A stretch of DNA of 64,000 nucleotides from Aphelenchoides besseyi. Lineage: Eukaryota; Nematoda; Chromadorea; Rhabditida; Aphelenchoididae. The notes under the pieces are model-generated. The model was given only the letters and a program-made list of their open reading frames with translations, searched no databases and was not told where the DNA came from. The position numbers and the translations under genes were made by a program. Positions within the stretch are counted from its first letter, which is position 1; the number at the start of each line of letters is the position of its first letter. The stretch lies in NCBI GenBank assembly GCA_024699855.1, contig JAMPIQ010000002.1, positions 868,001-932,000 on the forward strand, written 5' to 3'. Positions 11,069 through 22,250 of this stretch are shown one piece after another.

Positions 11069-11737
11069 AAAATCCCTAAATTTTTATTTCATCCGAAGAG
11101 CACGCGCCAAAAAGAAAAAGCCACTTGAGGCAACACAATCACAAAACGACAAAGATGACCGTGACAAGAACGAAGATCGAACCACCGAGTTTGGTCGACG
11201 ACGCTGAAAGGAAGGATCACGAGTGTTGGACGGCAATTGTCTACCGAACGATTCTGAAGTAGTTGGATTTGCAGCGGTGGTCGATGCCTCGCTAGTTGGT
11301 GGCGGAATGTATTTCGTTCCATCTTCTTCGCAATAAGGGTCCTGAACACAGTTTTCGTGCTGCGAAAAAGTCCTACTTACACAAGTATAAACATAGAATT
11401 CCTAACCCATCGAAAGATTTTCGACGCGGAATTTGAACCAACCCACGTGTCATTGAGTTTGTTAAGCGCGTTGTCGCAGCCGACATCCACGTCACCATTC
11501 AAAGTCTTCAAAATTCCATCTTCGTTGGTAACGAGTTCTCAGTTAACAATTGATGAACAGTTCGCGACGACTTCTGGAAGTCAACGAGATTAGAAGAGTG
11601 ACGGCGACAAACTGTTTCCGTTCTTCTACTTTCCATAACTGTCGTTTCCTTCTTTGCCCTCAAAATCCAACTCACACTCGTCGTTGACAATGAGTTTGAA
11701 TCTAAAAACCAATTTAACTTCTGATAACTTGAGAACT
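11069..11737. repeat. 669-bp direct duplication, copy 1
   Basis: By reading, bases 11069-11737 match 27711-28379 exactly, in the same orientation, 16.6 kb apart; outside these limits the two sites share nothing obvious. The block carries the last four exons of the secreted-protein gene at 27781-28615. The complete gene is at the second site, so this is the derived copy. Confidence 0.95.
11139..11701 (-). pseudogene. 5'-truncated copy of secreted GPI-type protein gene
   Basis: This copy has exons equivalent to 11701-11640, 11573-11443, 11401-11245 and 11203-11139 of the gene at 27781-28615. It lacks the signal-peptide exon and the next two small exons because the duplication starts inside an intron. 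Without a start or signal peptide it is probably not functional. A different upstream exon could be used (a GTAAGT lies at the block edge), but none is evident. Confidence 0.8.
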
Positions 11738-11753
11738 TACTTGCTTACTTCAG

Positions 11754-12134
11754 CTATACGAGACAAACTACGAGCTTGATATCTGGACATTGAAATGGAC
11801 TAAATCGAACATTCAAGTGGATGGTTGTGTTCAAAAGTTCTCGATGAATTTGAACGTACTCAACATTTGGACCAAAAACGCACAGCAAGAAAAGTTTTAT
11901 CAGTTTCATGTTACGTAAGTTTTGGTATTTTTGCTTTTAACTCCTGGCTTCAGCAAAGTGGATTTGTTGGCCAATTTAGTTTGGCGATTGATGAGATATT
12001 ATTCCCGATACAACCCTCAGTTTTATGAGTGTTTAGTAAGCAACTGGCACGGATTTCAAATTTCCATTCCTTGTGCTCAGAAGAAACTTATTTCGAAGAA
12101 AATGGTCTCTCAAATTGTTAACACGTTTCTATAA
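11754..12134 (+). CDS. two 3' exons of an unknown protein, 5' end missing
   Basis: Exon 11754-11914 starts after TTACTTCAG and reads YETNYELDIWTLKWTKSN..., ending FYQFHVT across a GTAAGT intron into exon 11954-12134 (KVDLLANLVWRLMRYYSRYN... to TAA). Composition and splice sites are convincing but there is no family I recognise. No upstream exon can be found: the duplicated block ends only 16 bases before the acceptor, so the 5' part was probably displaced when that block was inserted. Confidence 0.6.
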
Positions 12135-12372
12135 ATAAAGGTGTTCCTGATTTCTGCGATGATCAGGAATCGAATGATTGAATATTATAACTTGGAATCG
12201 AATAGTGCGTGACATAAAAGGGCCAAGAGGCTTAATCAATGTTTAGCAGAAAGTTACAGTCTCTAATTAGCGACCGAAATTTGCATCTCAAACTTCAACT
12301 GAAATTCAAATTTCTTCTCATTCGTGTGGTTTGTTTTTGCGAAATCAAGTCGCTCTCAACTCATCGCTCGTC

Positions 12373-13057
12373 ATGTTTCGTTTCTTCGGTTTCGTTGTCT
12401 GCTTGATGTTTGTCGTTGGAGTTCAAGCACTCGGAAACAACGATTGCATTCGGAAGTACGTCAACAACAATCTTCGCGGCTTGTAAGTTTTGAGTCGTTG
12501 GGGTTGCCATCAACGAACTCTTTTAGTCGTTTCTCCGAATGTTCGGCCGATGCAGAGATTACGGTGAAGTGGAAGAAGGCGCTCAATTTGAAGACGGCAA
12601 TCTTTCCGCACAAGAAAGAAGCGTTCACGTGAGTTAATGTCGTTGAGAGTAAGCGTCGGCCTGCTTGTTTAGTTTCAAGATCATCATCAATAACAATTGT
12701 TCGTTGGTATTTAAAGGCAAAGAAGGATTCGCTCATGACAAGTGGATCAACGGCGGTACGTTTAATCTCTAATCTCTTCATTTGGGCTTTAGACAAAGTC
12801 GTTGATTGTGAGTACGTGGGCGAATGTGATCTGCAAGTGAACAACGATGGAAAACTGGTAACTGCTTTTGGCCGAGAAGTTGGCTGCGACAGTGTTCAGA
12901 ATTCAATTGATAACGTTTGGGCGTGGACCAAAATTCTTGTCGTCAATTTTCCGACTGAAATCGACTTCATAGTCTACGACGATGTAAGTTCTTTTTGTTT
13001 TATTCCATTTGCTTGTTTCAGAATGGTTCCTTGGAAGAATATGTTGAAGGGCCTTGA
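12373..13057 (+). CDS. small secreted protein, family shared with gene at 27781-28615
   Basis: Five exons (12373-12482, 12527-12628, 12673-12755, 12793-12983, 13022-13057) give 173 residues. Residues 1 to about 20 (MFRFFGFVVCLMFVVGVQA) are a signal peptide. The mature part has paired cysteines: CIRKYV, FSECSADAEI, NNNCSLVFKGKEG, VVDCEYVGECDL, EVGCDSV; it ends EEYVEGP. The same blocks appear in the GPI-type protein at 27781-28615 (signal MFRFLAILLLFVVG, NDECELDFEGKEG, VDVGCDNA), so the two are paralogues of one secreted family. No known domain was recognised. Probably extracellular and disulphide-bonded; the function is unknown. Confidence 0.8.
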
Positions 13058-13900
13058 GAGGATTCTAGGGATTGAGATTGCCCTTGTGATTATTTTTGTT
13101 GTTTTCGGTCTTAGGAAATAAAATTGAGAGTTCAATAAACGCATTTAAAACGATGCTATCCTAAGCGCAAGGAGTCTAGAGAAGTCAAATGAATTTGTTT
13201 ATTGCCTTTCGAACGTGACACTGGAATCGAGATCGATTTTGAAAGGCAGCTGGTGGATACCTGGAGAAGCATCAACTGCTTGTTTTATGGTGACCGTTTT
13301 CGCAACAGATCATAAACAAGTTTCTGAATTAGAAACATATGTTCACTTTCTAACGTTCCTGGTCCTCGACCAGAATTCTTGTTGTTTTACAATTATACCT
13401 TACGGTTTTTACTTACTTTAGACTTTGGCGGCGATTGCGACGAAATTCGTTTGTTAGTTGGGTGTGTTCAACATGTTAAATTTGATTGTTATTCGCTTTT
13501 GCTTCAATTGGCAAGTTCAATCGTGTTCTTGATTAAATCAGAATCTCCGAAATTTGTAGGTTCTAAGTCAAGCGAGAAATTTGCCTCAAAGGCTAAGATT
13601 CATTTGGTTGGTTGTAATGCTGCTTAACTATTTAATGCTTTGATCGGATTTGTGCTTCTCAATACGTTACTTTGTTTATAATTTGCCTAAACTCGTTCGC
13701 AAAGATTGTTGAAAGGGCTAGTTATTTTCAACAAAACCGCTTGTGCGTTAAAAAGAAAACGAGTTGTCTTTATTAAGCAACACGATATCGCACGAAGGCG
13801 ACCAAGAGGACAATAGCTCCTAAACAAGAGACGACAACGTAACTCGAACGAAGACCAAAACAAAAGAGAAGACGATTTTATGGCAGAAGATTATCAGAAG
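13058..13900. other. no gene recognised
   Basis: Two overlapping plus-strand frames (13215-13627) have no motif or clear splice support. The right part may belong to the degraded retroelement that follows. Confidence 0.35.
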
Positions 13901-13907
13901 ACGGAGA

Positions 13908-14887
13908 TTGGAGAGGAGCAAATCGGAGGTTTACAGGGAGCCAAGTTCAAAGAAGATCGAAGATTCAAAGAACAACCAACTCGAGAACAGAAACATTGAA
14001 AGAGTTCCATCCAAAGAAAAATCGCCGGCTGATGGCCAAGTTGTTCATTACATTCCTCATTTGCCAATGACAAAAATGGGAAGTGCAACGACGAAGACTT
14101 GTATCGTTTTTAATGCAAGAGCACGAGCAAGCAAAACATCGCCGTACCTCAACAATATCCTTCTTCGTGGAAAGGTCATTTTGCCATCTCTTATTGATGT
14201 CCTATTGCACATTCGAACATATCCAGTGCTAATTAGTGCGGATATTCGCAAAGCATTTTTACAACTCGCAATCAGACCCGAACACAAGGATGCGACTCGA
14301 TTCCTATGGTTCAAGAAATCCAAAGATTGACAGGAATATCGATTATTTCCGTTTTTCACGTGTAACGTTTGATCTAAAGAGCAGTCCATATCTCTTAGCG
14401 GTGACGTTACACGCTCATCTCGAAAAGTTCAATTCTCCACTGGCCAACGAAATTCAGCAAAACTTATACGTCGACAACGCTTTCCTCGCGGCGGCAAATG
14501 AAACAGAACTCAAATCAAAACGCGAGGAAAGTATTCGAATCTTCGATCAAGCAAAAATGGAACTTCGGGAATTTACATCCAATGACTCAGACATTTGCAA
14601 CATCTTACCGCCAGACTTCCGGGCACAAGGTCGTCACCAGAAAATTTCAGGCATCAAGTGGACCACTTCCACTGATCTGCTAACCTTCGAATTTCTGCCG
14701 AAAGACACTCGCAAACTCACGCGACGAATGTTTCTGGAAATCATCGCCTCTCTGTTCGATCCTCTCGGTCTCTGTTCACCAAGGATGTTACTCGTCAAAT
14801 CCTTTCAACAGTCGCTCCACATCAAAAACCGATCGAGCCGAACGAAAACAGTCGATGCGATCACGTCCATCAATCAGAAGACAAAAG
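13908..14887 (+). pseudogene. BEL/Pao retrotransposon reverse-transcriptase fragment
   Basis: The frame from 13908 reads a Pao-type reverse transcriptase: YIPHLPMTKMG, CIVFNARARAS, ILLRGKVILPSLIDVLL, ISADIRKAFLQLAI (first catalytic Asp). A frameshift near 14330 moves to the frame YFRFSRVTFDLKSSPYLLA, then NLYVDNAFLA (the degenerate YxDD-type catalytic site, here YVDN), IFDQAKMELREF and IIASLFDPLGL (start of the connection region). The gag/protease part before it, the RNase H and integrase after it, and the LTRs are not seen. At 14887/14888 it is joined directly to copied ABC-transporter sequence, so the element is a truncated relic. Confidence 0.85.
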
Positions 14888-15579
14888 CGACCAAATGGAT
14901 ATTCGAGAAGCAAATCTTCGACATTTGCGCGATCACATTGCTCTCGTTGGACAAGTGAGTTCGTGAGCTTGTTGACATTCATTTCTGTTCAGGAGTCACA
15001 ACTTTTCGATTTGACCATCCGCGAGAACATTTGCTACGGACTTGAAGGCGTGGATGAGAAGCGTTTGATCGAAGCGGCCAAGTTTTCTCACGTTCACGAG
15101 TTTGTTTCTGCGCTGCCACAGGTTTGAATCGCTCCATTTTGTTCACAAGAGTTCAGAAATACGAAACAAAAGTTGGGTCGCGTGGAAGCCAGTTAAGTGG
15201 TGGTCAACGTCAACGAATTGCTATCGCCAGAGCAGTCATCAGAAACCCGAAGATTCTGCTGCTCGACGAAGCAACAGCCGCACTGGATTCAAATTCCGAA
15301 AAGGTTTGAAGCTCATGAATTGGTTTGATTTCTGCGTTTAGTTGGTTCAAGAGGCTCTAGAGAATGCAAGTCAAGGCAAGCTGAAGTCTGTGAGTCTCGG
15401 TCTGAAGCTCATTTTCAGGTCGAACTTCGATTATCGTTGCTCATCGCTTGTCCACGATTCAGCGCTGTGATCTGATCGTGGTGTTGAAGGACGGAATGGT
15501 GATCGAAAGCGGAACTCATCAGCAGCTTCTGACACGAAAAGGAGCGTATTTTCAATTGGCTCAAAAACAAACGTTGTAA
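14888..15579 (+). pseudogene. copied 3' end of the P-glycoprotein gene
   Basis: The last exons of the ABCB gene at 32617-37222 are present in inverted orientation: [32 protein letters not shown], the signature LSGGQRQR, Walker [10 protein letters not shown], and the H-loop IIVAHRLST, to the stop at 15577. The copied block is 14888-15620. It lacks Walker A and both membrane domains and is fused to the Pao relic, so it cannot make a transporter. It differs from the full-length gene by one CTG codon: this copy has the family-standard three Leu in Walker B and the intact gene has four. Confidence 0.92.
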
Positions 15580-15620
15580 TTCGAAGATAAAACGATTGCT
15601 GTTCGAGGAGATCAAGTGCG
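14888..15620. repeat. inverted duplication of 32576-33311 (left copy)
   Basis: 733 bases match the reverse complement of 32576-33311 (736 bases) with a CTG insertion in the latter as the only evident difference. Introns are included, so the copying was at DNA level, not via mRNA. Confidence 0.93.
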
Positions 15621-15910
15621 GAAGCAAAAGTTAGATTCGAATTTTCGATGTACTTGGCGCGCTACAATTCGAGCTTTTCAATGTTGATAACTACGTAATC
15701 TAGTCGTTTAAAAGTAGTTTAGTCACTGTTGTTAGTCTTCAACCAAGGAATGAAGTTAGTTAAAAGAACCTAACGAGCTTGTCAATACAATCAACACAAA
15801 GATATTAGAACCGAATACTCTGAAGAAAAAAATTCGAGTAATTTGACAGATAAGTTAGACAACTTAATTGCAAGCTAAAATGTTGTTATCTTGGAAACGC
15901 GTGATCAAAG

Positions 15911-17068
15911 AGTTATCACCAAAAACTTGTGATCCAAAGGTCATAAATGGCTGTAAAAAAACGTGTTTATTCGATTTGCTGCAAAAAGAAAATTTGCATA
16001 GAAATCACGTGGACACCACTCACGATCCGAAGAGTATAAAAAGCGGCTGCTGATCCTCAGTTCGCTCACTTCTCCTTCCACTCGTTAGACCTGGCCAGTT
16101 GTTCGCGGTCGTGCTCGTGGACTGGACCTTTCATGAGTTTTGGGCATTCGGACTGAATTTTCAACTCCTACTCAAATTCATCGATTTGAGTTTACAGGTG
16201 AGTTAACCGAAAAAAGCAGACAACTTCTATGACCAAATTGGAGTTTCAGAAAGCATTGACGAGTGGCTTTACAGCTTGGGAAGTCAAAGTTGGCAGTCGT
16301 TCTCAAGTTCTAGCGCCTTGAATCGAAACTTAGGTTCTCCATCAGTTCACGAATTCAGTTGCTGAAGCTCTGCGATTGTCTATGAGATCGAAGGATTGCT
16401 TGAACATGAAATGCGTTAATACGTAGAGAATTGACGATCACACCGTTCTCATGAGTTGAAGGAAGCGGATAAAAGACAAGATGTGGTCACAGGTGAATAG
16501 CACATTCGCAATTTCTACGCTCATTTTCAGCACCAACGAAATGACAGTGCGGTCTTCTGCGGCAGAAAGCAACTAAGCGCTACAATTGGTTGGATGAGTC
16601 TTGCTGAAAAACATGACTGCAAGTTGATCGTTTTTCGGACATTACATACTATCATCAATCGGACTATGCATTATCAAAGCAAAACCAAGTTGAAACTGTT
16701 TGCTAAGGGTTAGTTAATTTTGGTGCGATTGTCAATTCTGATTCCAGTGTCTTATCGTCGAAGGTGTCAGAAAGTGGGCATGAACGTCAAGCTAACTGCT
16801 CCGAACGGTGACTTTGAATCACCACTTTATTGACCCTGTGATCTTTCAGCATCTATTTCACTGACGTAAATTTAGAGAAACATTGCGGACATGATAATCA
16901 AGAAAGCTGCTTCGAATGAAAAGGTGTGTTCAAGCGTTCGTTGATGTAATGAAAATAGTAGTTTCAGATCGTGAACTGGAAAGTTTGTGGAATTGTTTGG
17001 GCTATTTGAAGCGAGAAGATGGATTATCGCATCAGTCAAGAGAAAAATGAGAAGTGATTCTCAACCAT
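15911..17068. repeat. 1.16-kb direct duplication with TATA box and spliced-looking, ORF-poor transcript unit (copy 1)
   Basis: The block is nearly identical to 46584-47741. It has TATAAAAA at 16035, a CTCAGTT initiator-like site about 28 bases on, and several short GTGAGT...TTTCAG intron-like segments (for example from 16199), but no open frame of useful length on either strand. It may be a non-coding RNA gene or a long-dead gene copied twice. The copies differ at homopolymers (AAAGG versus AAAGGG near the left end, TTTTT versus TTTTTT further in). Confidence 0.85.
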
Positions 17069-18592
17069 TGGAACGCTAAAAAGATGGGATGAACAAGTGC
17101 TGTTTGGAAGTGAGTGTGTTTCTGTCAATCAGAAACCCCGTGAATTGGAAGACCGTTAAAAACTAATGCGTAGAGTATCCGAATTGAGGTGGAAGCTCGG
17201 TGAGGTTTCCTTCACTTTGTTATTGCAGACTACCTGCACGATTTCTTGTTTTATGAAACTGGATTCTTTTATCAGTTTCATGTTGGGCACTCACAGACAC
17301 GTAGAGGAGGAACCAACAATAAGGAAGAAAGGGCGAATTCAGCTTCATGTTTACGTTTGTCAGTCGAGTGTTTAGACGAATTTCTGCTGTGCGTGTCTGC
17401 AATTAATATCTTGGTTCTTTACTGGAAATAAACAGTTTGTGATTGAATTGCAACCCACATTTTTTGTCTGTTCGATTAAACCATCATTAAGAAGCGTCAA
17501 ACAAAAACTACTACTTTCAACAATCGCTTTGTCTCATTTAATTTCGAAACTCAAGTTTTTGTGCGCTGAAAAGACTACGATTGCTCGTTCAACGTGAGAT
17601 GATCGAAGTTATGAGTGTTGCTGACGAAATGAAAATATTGTTACCATTGGATACGAAAAGGAATTCCAATTCTCAGAACGTGATGTTTCATTTCGCTTTT
17701 TAATTAGTTCGATAAGCTTTAGATGTTATTTCTAGTCGATTTCAATTCTCAGATAATCTTCTCCGTTAAAAACCGCTCTTTTTAGGTGGATTTTTGGTCA
17801 CTACAGAAGCAAAAAATTGTCGAGAAGCTGTGCTTTTAGGACCTAAAGAATGTACAAAGACAAATGTCGTTAAGATCAATGAATTTTGGTTTGTGTGATT
17901 GATTTAAGTTTTGCTATGATGTCCGTGTGTTAGTATTCATTGGCGTTATATTTCCGCAAATTTTGCTCTAACAGCGTTGTTAGGTTTGCGTTCTAGGCTG
18001 TTGAGTAGTCGGTGAATAGAAGAGAGTTTATTTACGGAAAGATGGGTCGACTAAAACGCAGATGGAAGAATACGACTCGGGTTCAAGCGCGGAGCAAGAA
18101 AATGTAAGACGACCACTTCGGTCCGGCGTTTGGTTCACCCTGAAAGATGGACCGATCTCAAAAGGCCGAGGAGGAGAGGAACATTCGTGTTGGGAGTTTG
18201 CTTGTTGTTTGAGAGTTAATTTAGAGATTTCGCACAACCAGAGTGAATAACCCAACAAGCGTTCAACAGTTAGAACCTCTTTGATAGATAATTAACCAGC
18301 TTCTAAGGACATTACTCGGTTTTGCACTGCCCGACAAAAGTATCTGACCAACTCAGTTTACTATGATGCAATCATCCGATTTTCTTGGAACTAACATGAA
18401 TTATTAGTCAATAATAGGTTAGTGTTTGTTCCAAAAATCAGTCAAATTGGACAACTTATAAAAGAGTTATGGCAAAAAGATCAAAAACTCGTATGTCAAA
18501 AATATCTGACCACCTAAAATTATTTATTTTTATTCAATAAAATTCCTTTTTTTCAACAAATTTTAACAAACAACCGGGAATTCAATTGAAGA
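17069..18592. other. no gene recognised
   Basis: A weakly coding plus-strand stretch at 17220-17430 (ADYLHDFLFYETGFFYQFHV...) shares the FYQFHV motif with the exon at 11754-11914, and a 62-codon frame starts at 18062, but neither has support. CGACAAAAGTATCTGACC at about 18332 resembles a transposon terminus. Confidence 0.3.
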
Positions 18593-19380
18593 GGCTATTT
18601 ACGGTATCTGGATTGATTTTTTCTGCTGCCTTTTTAATTTCTTGCCACAAAACATCGTCGTTAGCGAACTGGCCATTTCGGTAAACTTCTAGCTCCAAAA
18701 GATGCCAAATGTTCTTAAAAATTGACAAATCTGGCTATCTGGCAGGTCATTTTAACAGTCGAATTCGATTCACGTAGTTGGTGACGATTTTGGCCGTGTG
18801 CACTGATCAATTGTCTTGTTGCCAAACCCATTCCTTTCGACAAAATTGTCTTTCACACCACGGCAACAACTCGTTTTGAAGATCTTGCAGATAGGCTTGA
18901 GAGTTTTATCTGCCGGTCAATCGTATCAATTTTATCTGAAACAATGAAAATGTTTTAAACGGTTAAGGAGTTATAAACGGACTTTGCCAGTGCTTGCTAA
19001 CACACCAGGTACCATCAATCCACCACCTTTCATTTGTCGCGTTATACGCAATGGTGCAATCGTATTTAAGGGTTGACTAGCGTCCACATAACTCGATACT
19101 CCATCAGGACCATCTCTTTTGAAAGATTTTTCGTCAGAAAATATAAAAAACTTCCAGTCTGTTTGTTTTCGGATATGTTCTTTAGCAAATTCAAGTCTAG
19201 CGGCTTTGTGTTGTTTTGACAGTGGAAGAGACTGTTTGATTGACTTGTATTGGAAGTTAATTTTTGCCGTATCCCGTTGAATGGTGCAAAGATTGGCCGG
19301 TCGTCATAGTTTTCTTTCAACCAACAGTTTAGCACGTACCGTACTCCACCACGCTTCCGATCATTTTTTGCTTTGATTTA
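18593..19380 (-). pseudogene. Tc1/mariner transposase relic 1
   Basis: On the minus strand the pieces FIFSDEKSFKRDGPDG (first catalytic Asp), then a QQDN/HTA-type block, SPDLSIFKNIW (third acidic residue region, Glu replaced) and an end at KINPDTVNSLFN stop are in Tc1 order but in different frames. No intact ORF or matched TIRs were found. Confidence 0.8.
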
Positions 19381-19481
19381 TTTAAAGTCCAACTGGCCAT
19401 AGTGTTGTTGTGTTCAACTGTTCGTTGATATCGTATCTGTCGTTTAATTGTTGTTTCGTTTACGCGTGAAGTTAAATAAAA

Positions 19482-19503
19482 GGTTTATTAATCCAAGTTT
19501 GAG
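19482..19503 (+). other. SL1-like 22-mer without a splice donor
   Basis: The 22 bases differ from the leader of the local SL RNA genes by one C-to-T change at position 11, but are followed by ATTCACC rather than GT, and there is no Sm site or hairpin downstream. It may be a retroposed trans-spliced transcript end, or a decayed SL gene. Confidence 0.5.
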
Positions 19504-19699
19504 ATTCACCACGAGTGAAGAACGCACTCGTCACCTCCGCAGACTTTCAAAATAGATCTATTCACGTTTATGTGCCTTAATTAAAGATTATCCGATTCTG
19601 TTTCAAATGTTAATTCCGTACAAAATGTTCAGTTATGATTGAAGTTTTCTGTTCAATTAGATTCTCGATGGGATTAAATGTTTGACGATTGACTCGGTC

Positions 19700-20160
19700 A
19701 ATTTAAAATCCGTACGTTCTTAGCAGACAAGAAATCACGAATAACATGAGACGTGTGCTGTGGATCATTATCATGTTGGAATGCCCATCCCAATGCATGT
19801 TGTTCTTTGCGTACGGCAACACGACAGTCTGTAGAATGTCTCGATACGTTGTAGCGGTCATAACTTCATCAATACGATTTAATAGAGACGTTGCAAAAGC
19901 CTAAAACGAACGCCAAACCATGATCGATCCTCCATCATGCTTTACCGTGGGTTTAATGTAGCGAATATCGTATTGTTTGTTGACAGGACGACGAGCATAC
20001 TTGTTGCCATCATATCCAAACAGACAGAACTTAGATTCATCGGAAAATGAAATTTTTTCCATTGATTAACTGGCCAGTTCTCGTGCTCGACTTCGTCCTT
20101 CTCCGTCCGTCGTATATTCCGGACATTGAGACATCCAGTGCATTTCTTCGTCACAAAATG
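19700..20160 (-). pseudogene. Tc1/mariner transposase relic 2
   Basis: Minus-strand pieces ENWPVNQWKK, FSDESKFCLFGYDGNKYARR, YDIRYIKPTVKHDGGSIMVW are the classic Tc1 core, broken by frameshifts and lacking the C-terminal third. It differs in sequence from the relics on either side. Confidence 0.85.
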
Positions 20161-20285
20161 CGCAGATCGTTTTTGGAGTGTTCTTTGGATTTTAAGTTTG
20201 GCTCGAATTTTGATTTGTCGTTGTTCGAGTGTTCAATTGTGAACTACTCAATTTTGAGTTCGACAGCGAAAAGTGCAACCTTTTT

Positions 20286-21080
20286 TCAGGCCTTGATAAT
20301 TCCATCATCAGCTTGCACGACCTTTTGCATACGTTTGTAAAAGGTAGAGTACAGGTTCTTGATTGTGTTCTTATTTATTTTGCGGCCCTCCGAAATGATC
20401 TTGTCGATTGGCGCTTGTTTTGAGTTGAACTGTCCGTGCGCGCAAACGGAGCGGCATAACAACGCCCAAACATTTTCCATAATGTTTAAATTGGGCGATT
20501 TGGAAGGCCAATTCGTCGTGGAAACATGTTCGGTGGCCAGAAAACGCATTGTGGCTCCGGATACTGCAATTATCCTGTTGGTACGTGAAGCCGGAAGATG
20601 CCATTTCGCTTCGGCACCAGGGGAGAATCGAAGATCGTTGATGTACTTTTCTAAGTTATATCGTCCGTCTAAGAACAAGCATTTTGCATCATTGAAATTG
20701 AATTATCACACCTTTAGAAACAGATTTCCCGAGGTACTCACCGCTCCGTAAATCATCACTCCAATTTCTCCTGCTTGACGCTTTTGTGGAACGACGTTCG
20801 GTCGGTTTTTGAATGCATACGTTCCAATATTGTCCGGGTCGTCGCCGTTCCATCGTTTTTCGTCACTGAAGATTCATTTTTGAACGTCCACGTGGTTGTC
20901 GAGGATGAAATCAGCAAACTCCTTTTGATTTCTCTTGTGCTCGGGGTCAGACGAATTTTTTGACATTGAAGTTCGAAGACAAAATCAAGCTCTTTTATTG
21001 CTTTAAATTGTCTTGGTCTCATTGTAATCGCTATTAGATTCTCTATAAACGTGCCAAATTTCAAATCATTTGAATAACGG
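20286..21080 (-). pseudogene. Tc1/mariner transposase relic 3
   Basis: Minus strand: FSDEKRWNGDDPDNIGTYAF, then FTYQQDNCSIRSHNAF (second Asp) and, in another frame, NWPSKSPNLNIMENVWALL (third acidic residue) to the stop at 20286. At least one frameshift separates the last two motifs. The helix-turn-helix part is not obvious. Confidence 0.85.
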
Positions 21081-21202
21081 GAACACACTTAAACACGAGT
21101 TGCACATTACATTGTCGCGTAGCGTACTGTAAGATTGTGATTATTGCTCTCAATCTTAGTCAAACGACCTTATTAGTGACCGCTGTTCTCAATTAGATAA
21201 TA

Positions 21203-21846
21203 CAGGGTGGGCCAAAATGAATTGTCATCGGTTTTTTTGCAATAACTCTTTTGTCGATGATTTTTTTCTGAACAAGTTATACATTTTCTTGGTCCCTATG
21301 GTCCCCATTTTCAAATGGAAACAAAATTGAAATTTTGAAAATTTGAAGAAATTTCACCTTACCCCCTCTTTGGTCCAATTTTGTCGATCTTGACCATGTT
21401 CGGTTTTCTTTGTTTTTGTCTGCAATGAGTTACACGGTCGCAGCCGCCAGTCAATCTTGAGGAACTGAGAGCAGCAATCGTGGATGTTGCCGACGATCTT
21501 CAACAAAATCGTGAAATGAGAAGACGAATAGCGGCCAATTTTCCTCGTCGTCTTCAGCAATGTTTGGATTGTGAAGGTGGTCAAGTTGAAGTCCGTTAGT
21601 CATTTGTTAATTTGTTAATCAAACGCCTCAATTTTAAACATTTAAAGCTGTTTTAAACAAATCGACAAAATTGGACCAAAGAGGGGGTAAGGTGAAATTT
21701 TTTCAAATTTTCAAAATTTCAATTTTGTTTCCATTTGAAAATGGGGACCATAGGGACCAAGAAAATGTATAACTTGTTCAGAAAAAAATCATCGACAAAA
21801 GAGTTATTGCGAAAAAACCGATGACAATTCATTTTGGCCCACCCTA
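21203..21846. mobile_element. long-TIR deletion derivative of a Tc1/mariner-type element
   Basis: Inverted repeats of about 185 bases (AGGGTGGGCCAAAATG... and its complement) flank about 270 bases. The interior still encodes a transposase tail on the plus strand (NLEELRAAIVDVADDL, RRIAANFPRRLQQC, then CEGGQVEVR stop at about 21599). TA lies at both edges. With no catalytic core it is non-autonomous; the long TIR arms could form a hairpin. Confidence 0.85.
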
Positions 21847-22250
21847 TACTTTGAAATGACCACTTTAAGACGTCCGAAACTCTGCATTAATCATTTTAAT
21901 GAGAAACACGAGCATTTGGATGCTTTCATAAAACAGTGACTGTTATTACGCAATCATTTAAACGCTGTGGAGAAACAAGTTCATGGCATTCAATGAGCAT
22001 GGTCTTTTTGGCAATTGATTGGCAATTAATTGGTATTATATTTGCATTCTATGCAAAGCCTCAAGGCACGATCATCTAAATTTTTTCGCATTTATTTAAA
22101 GAAAAAGTGAAAGAAAAAACGTCAGACTAAAACCGCTTTGTGCCGATCGAGTGGTCGATGTCTCAACGGCTTTTTGCCGGTAAAATGAGCAGTGAACACT
22201 GCTGTTACTCCACCCCAAGCCGTTGACAACGAGAGCAGAGAGAGATCGTT

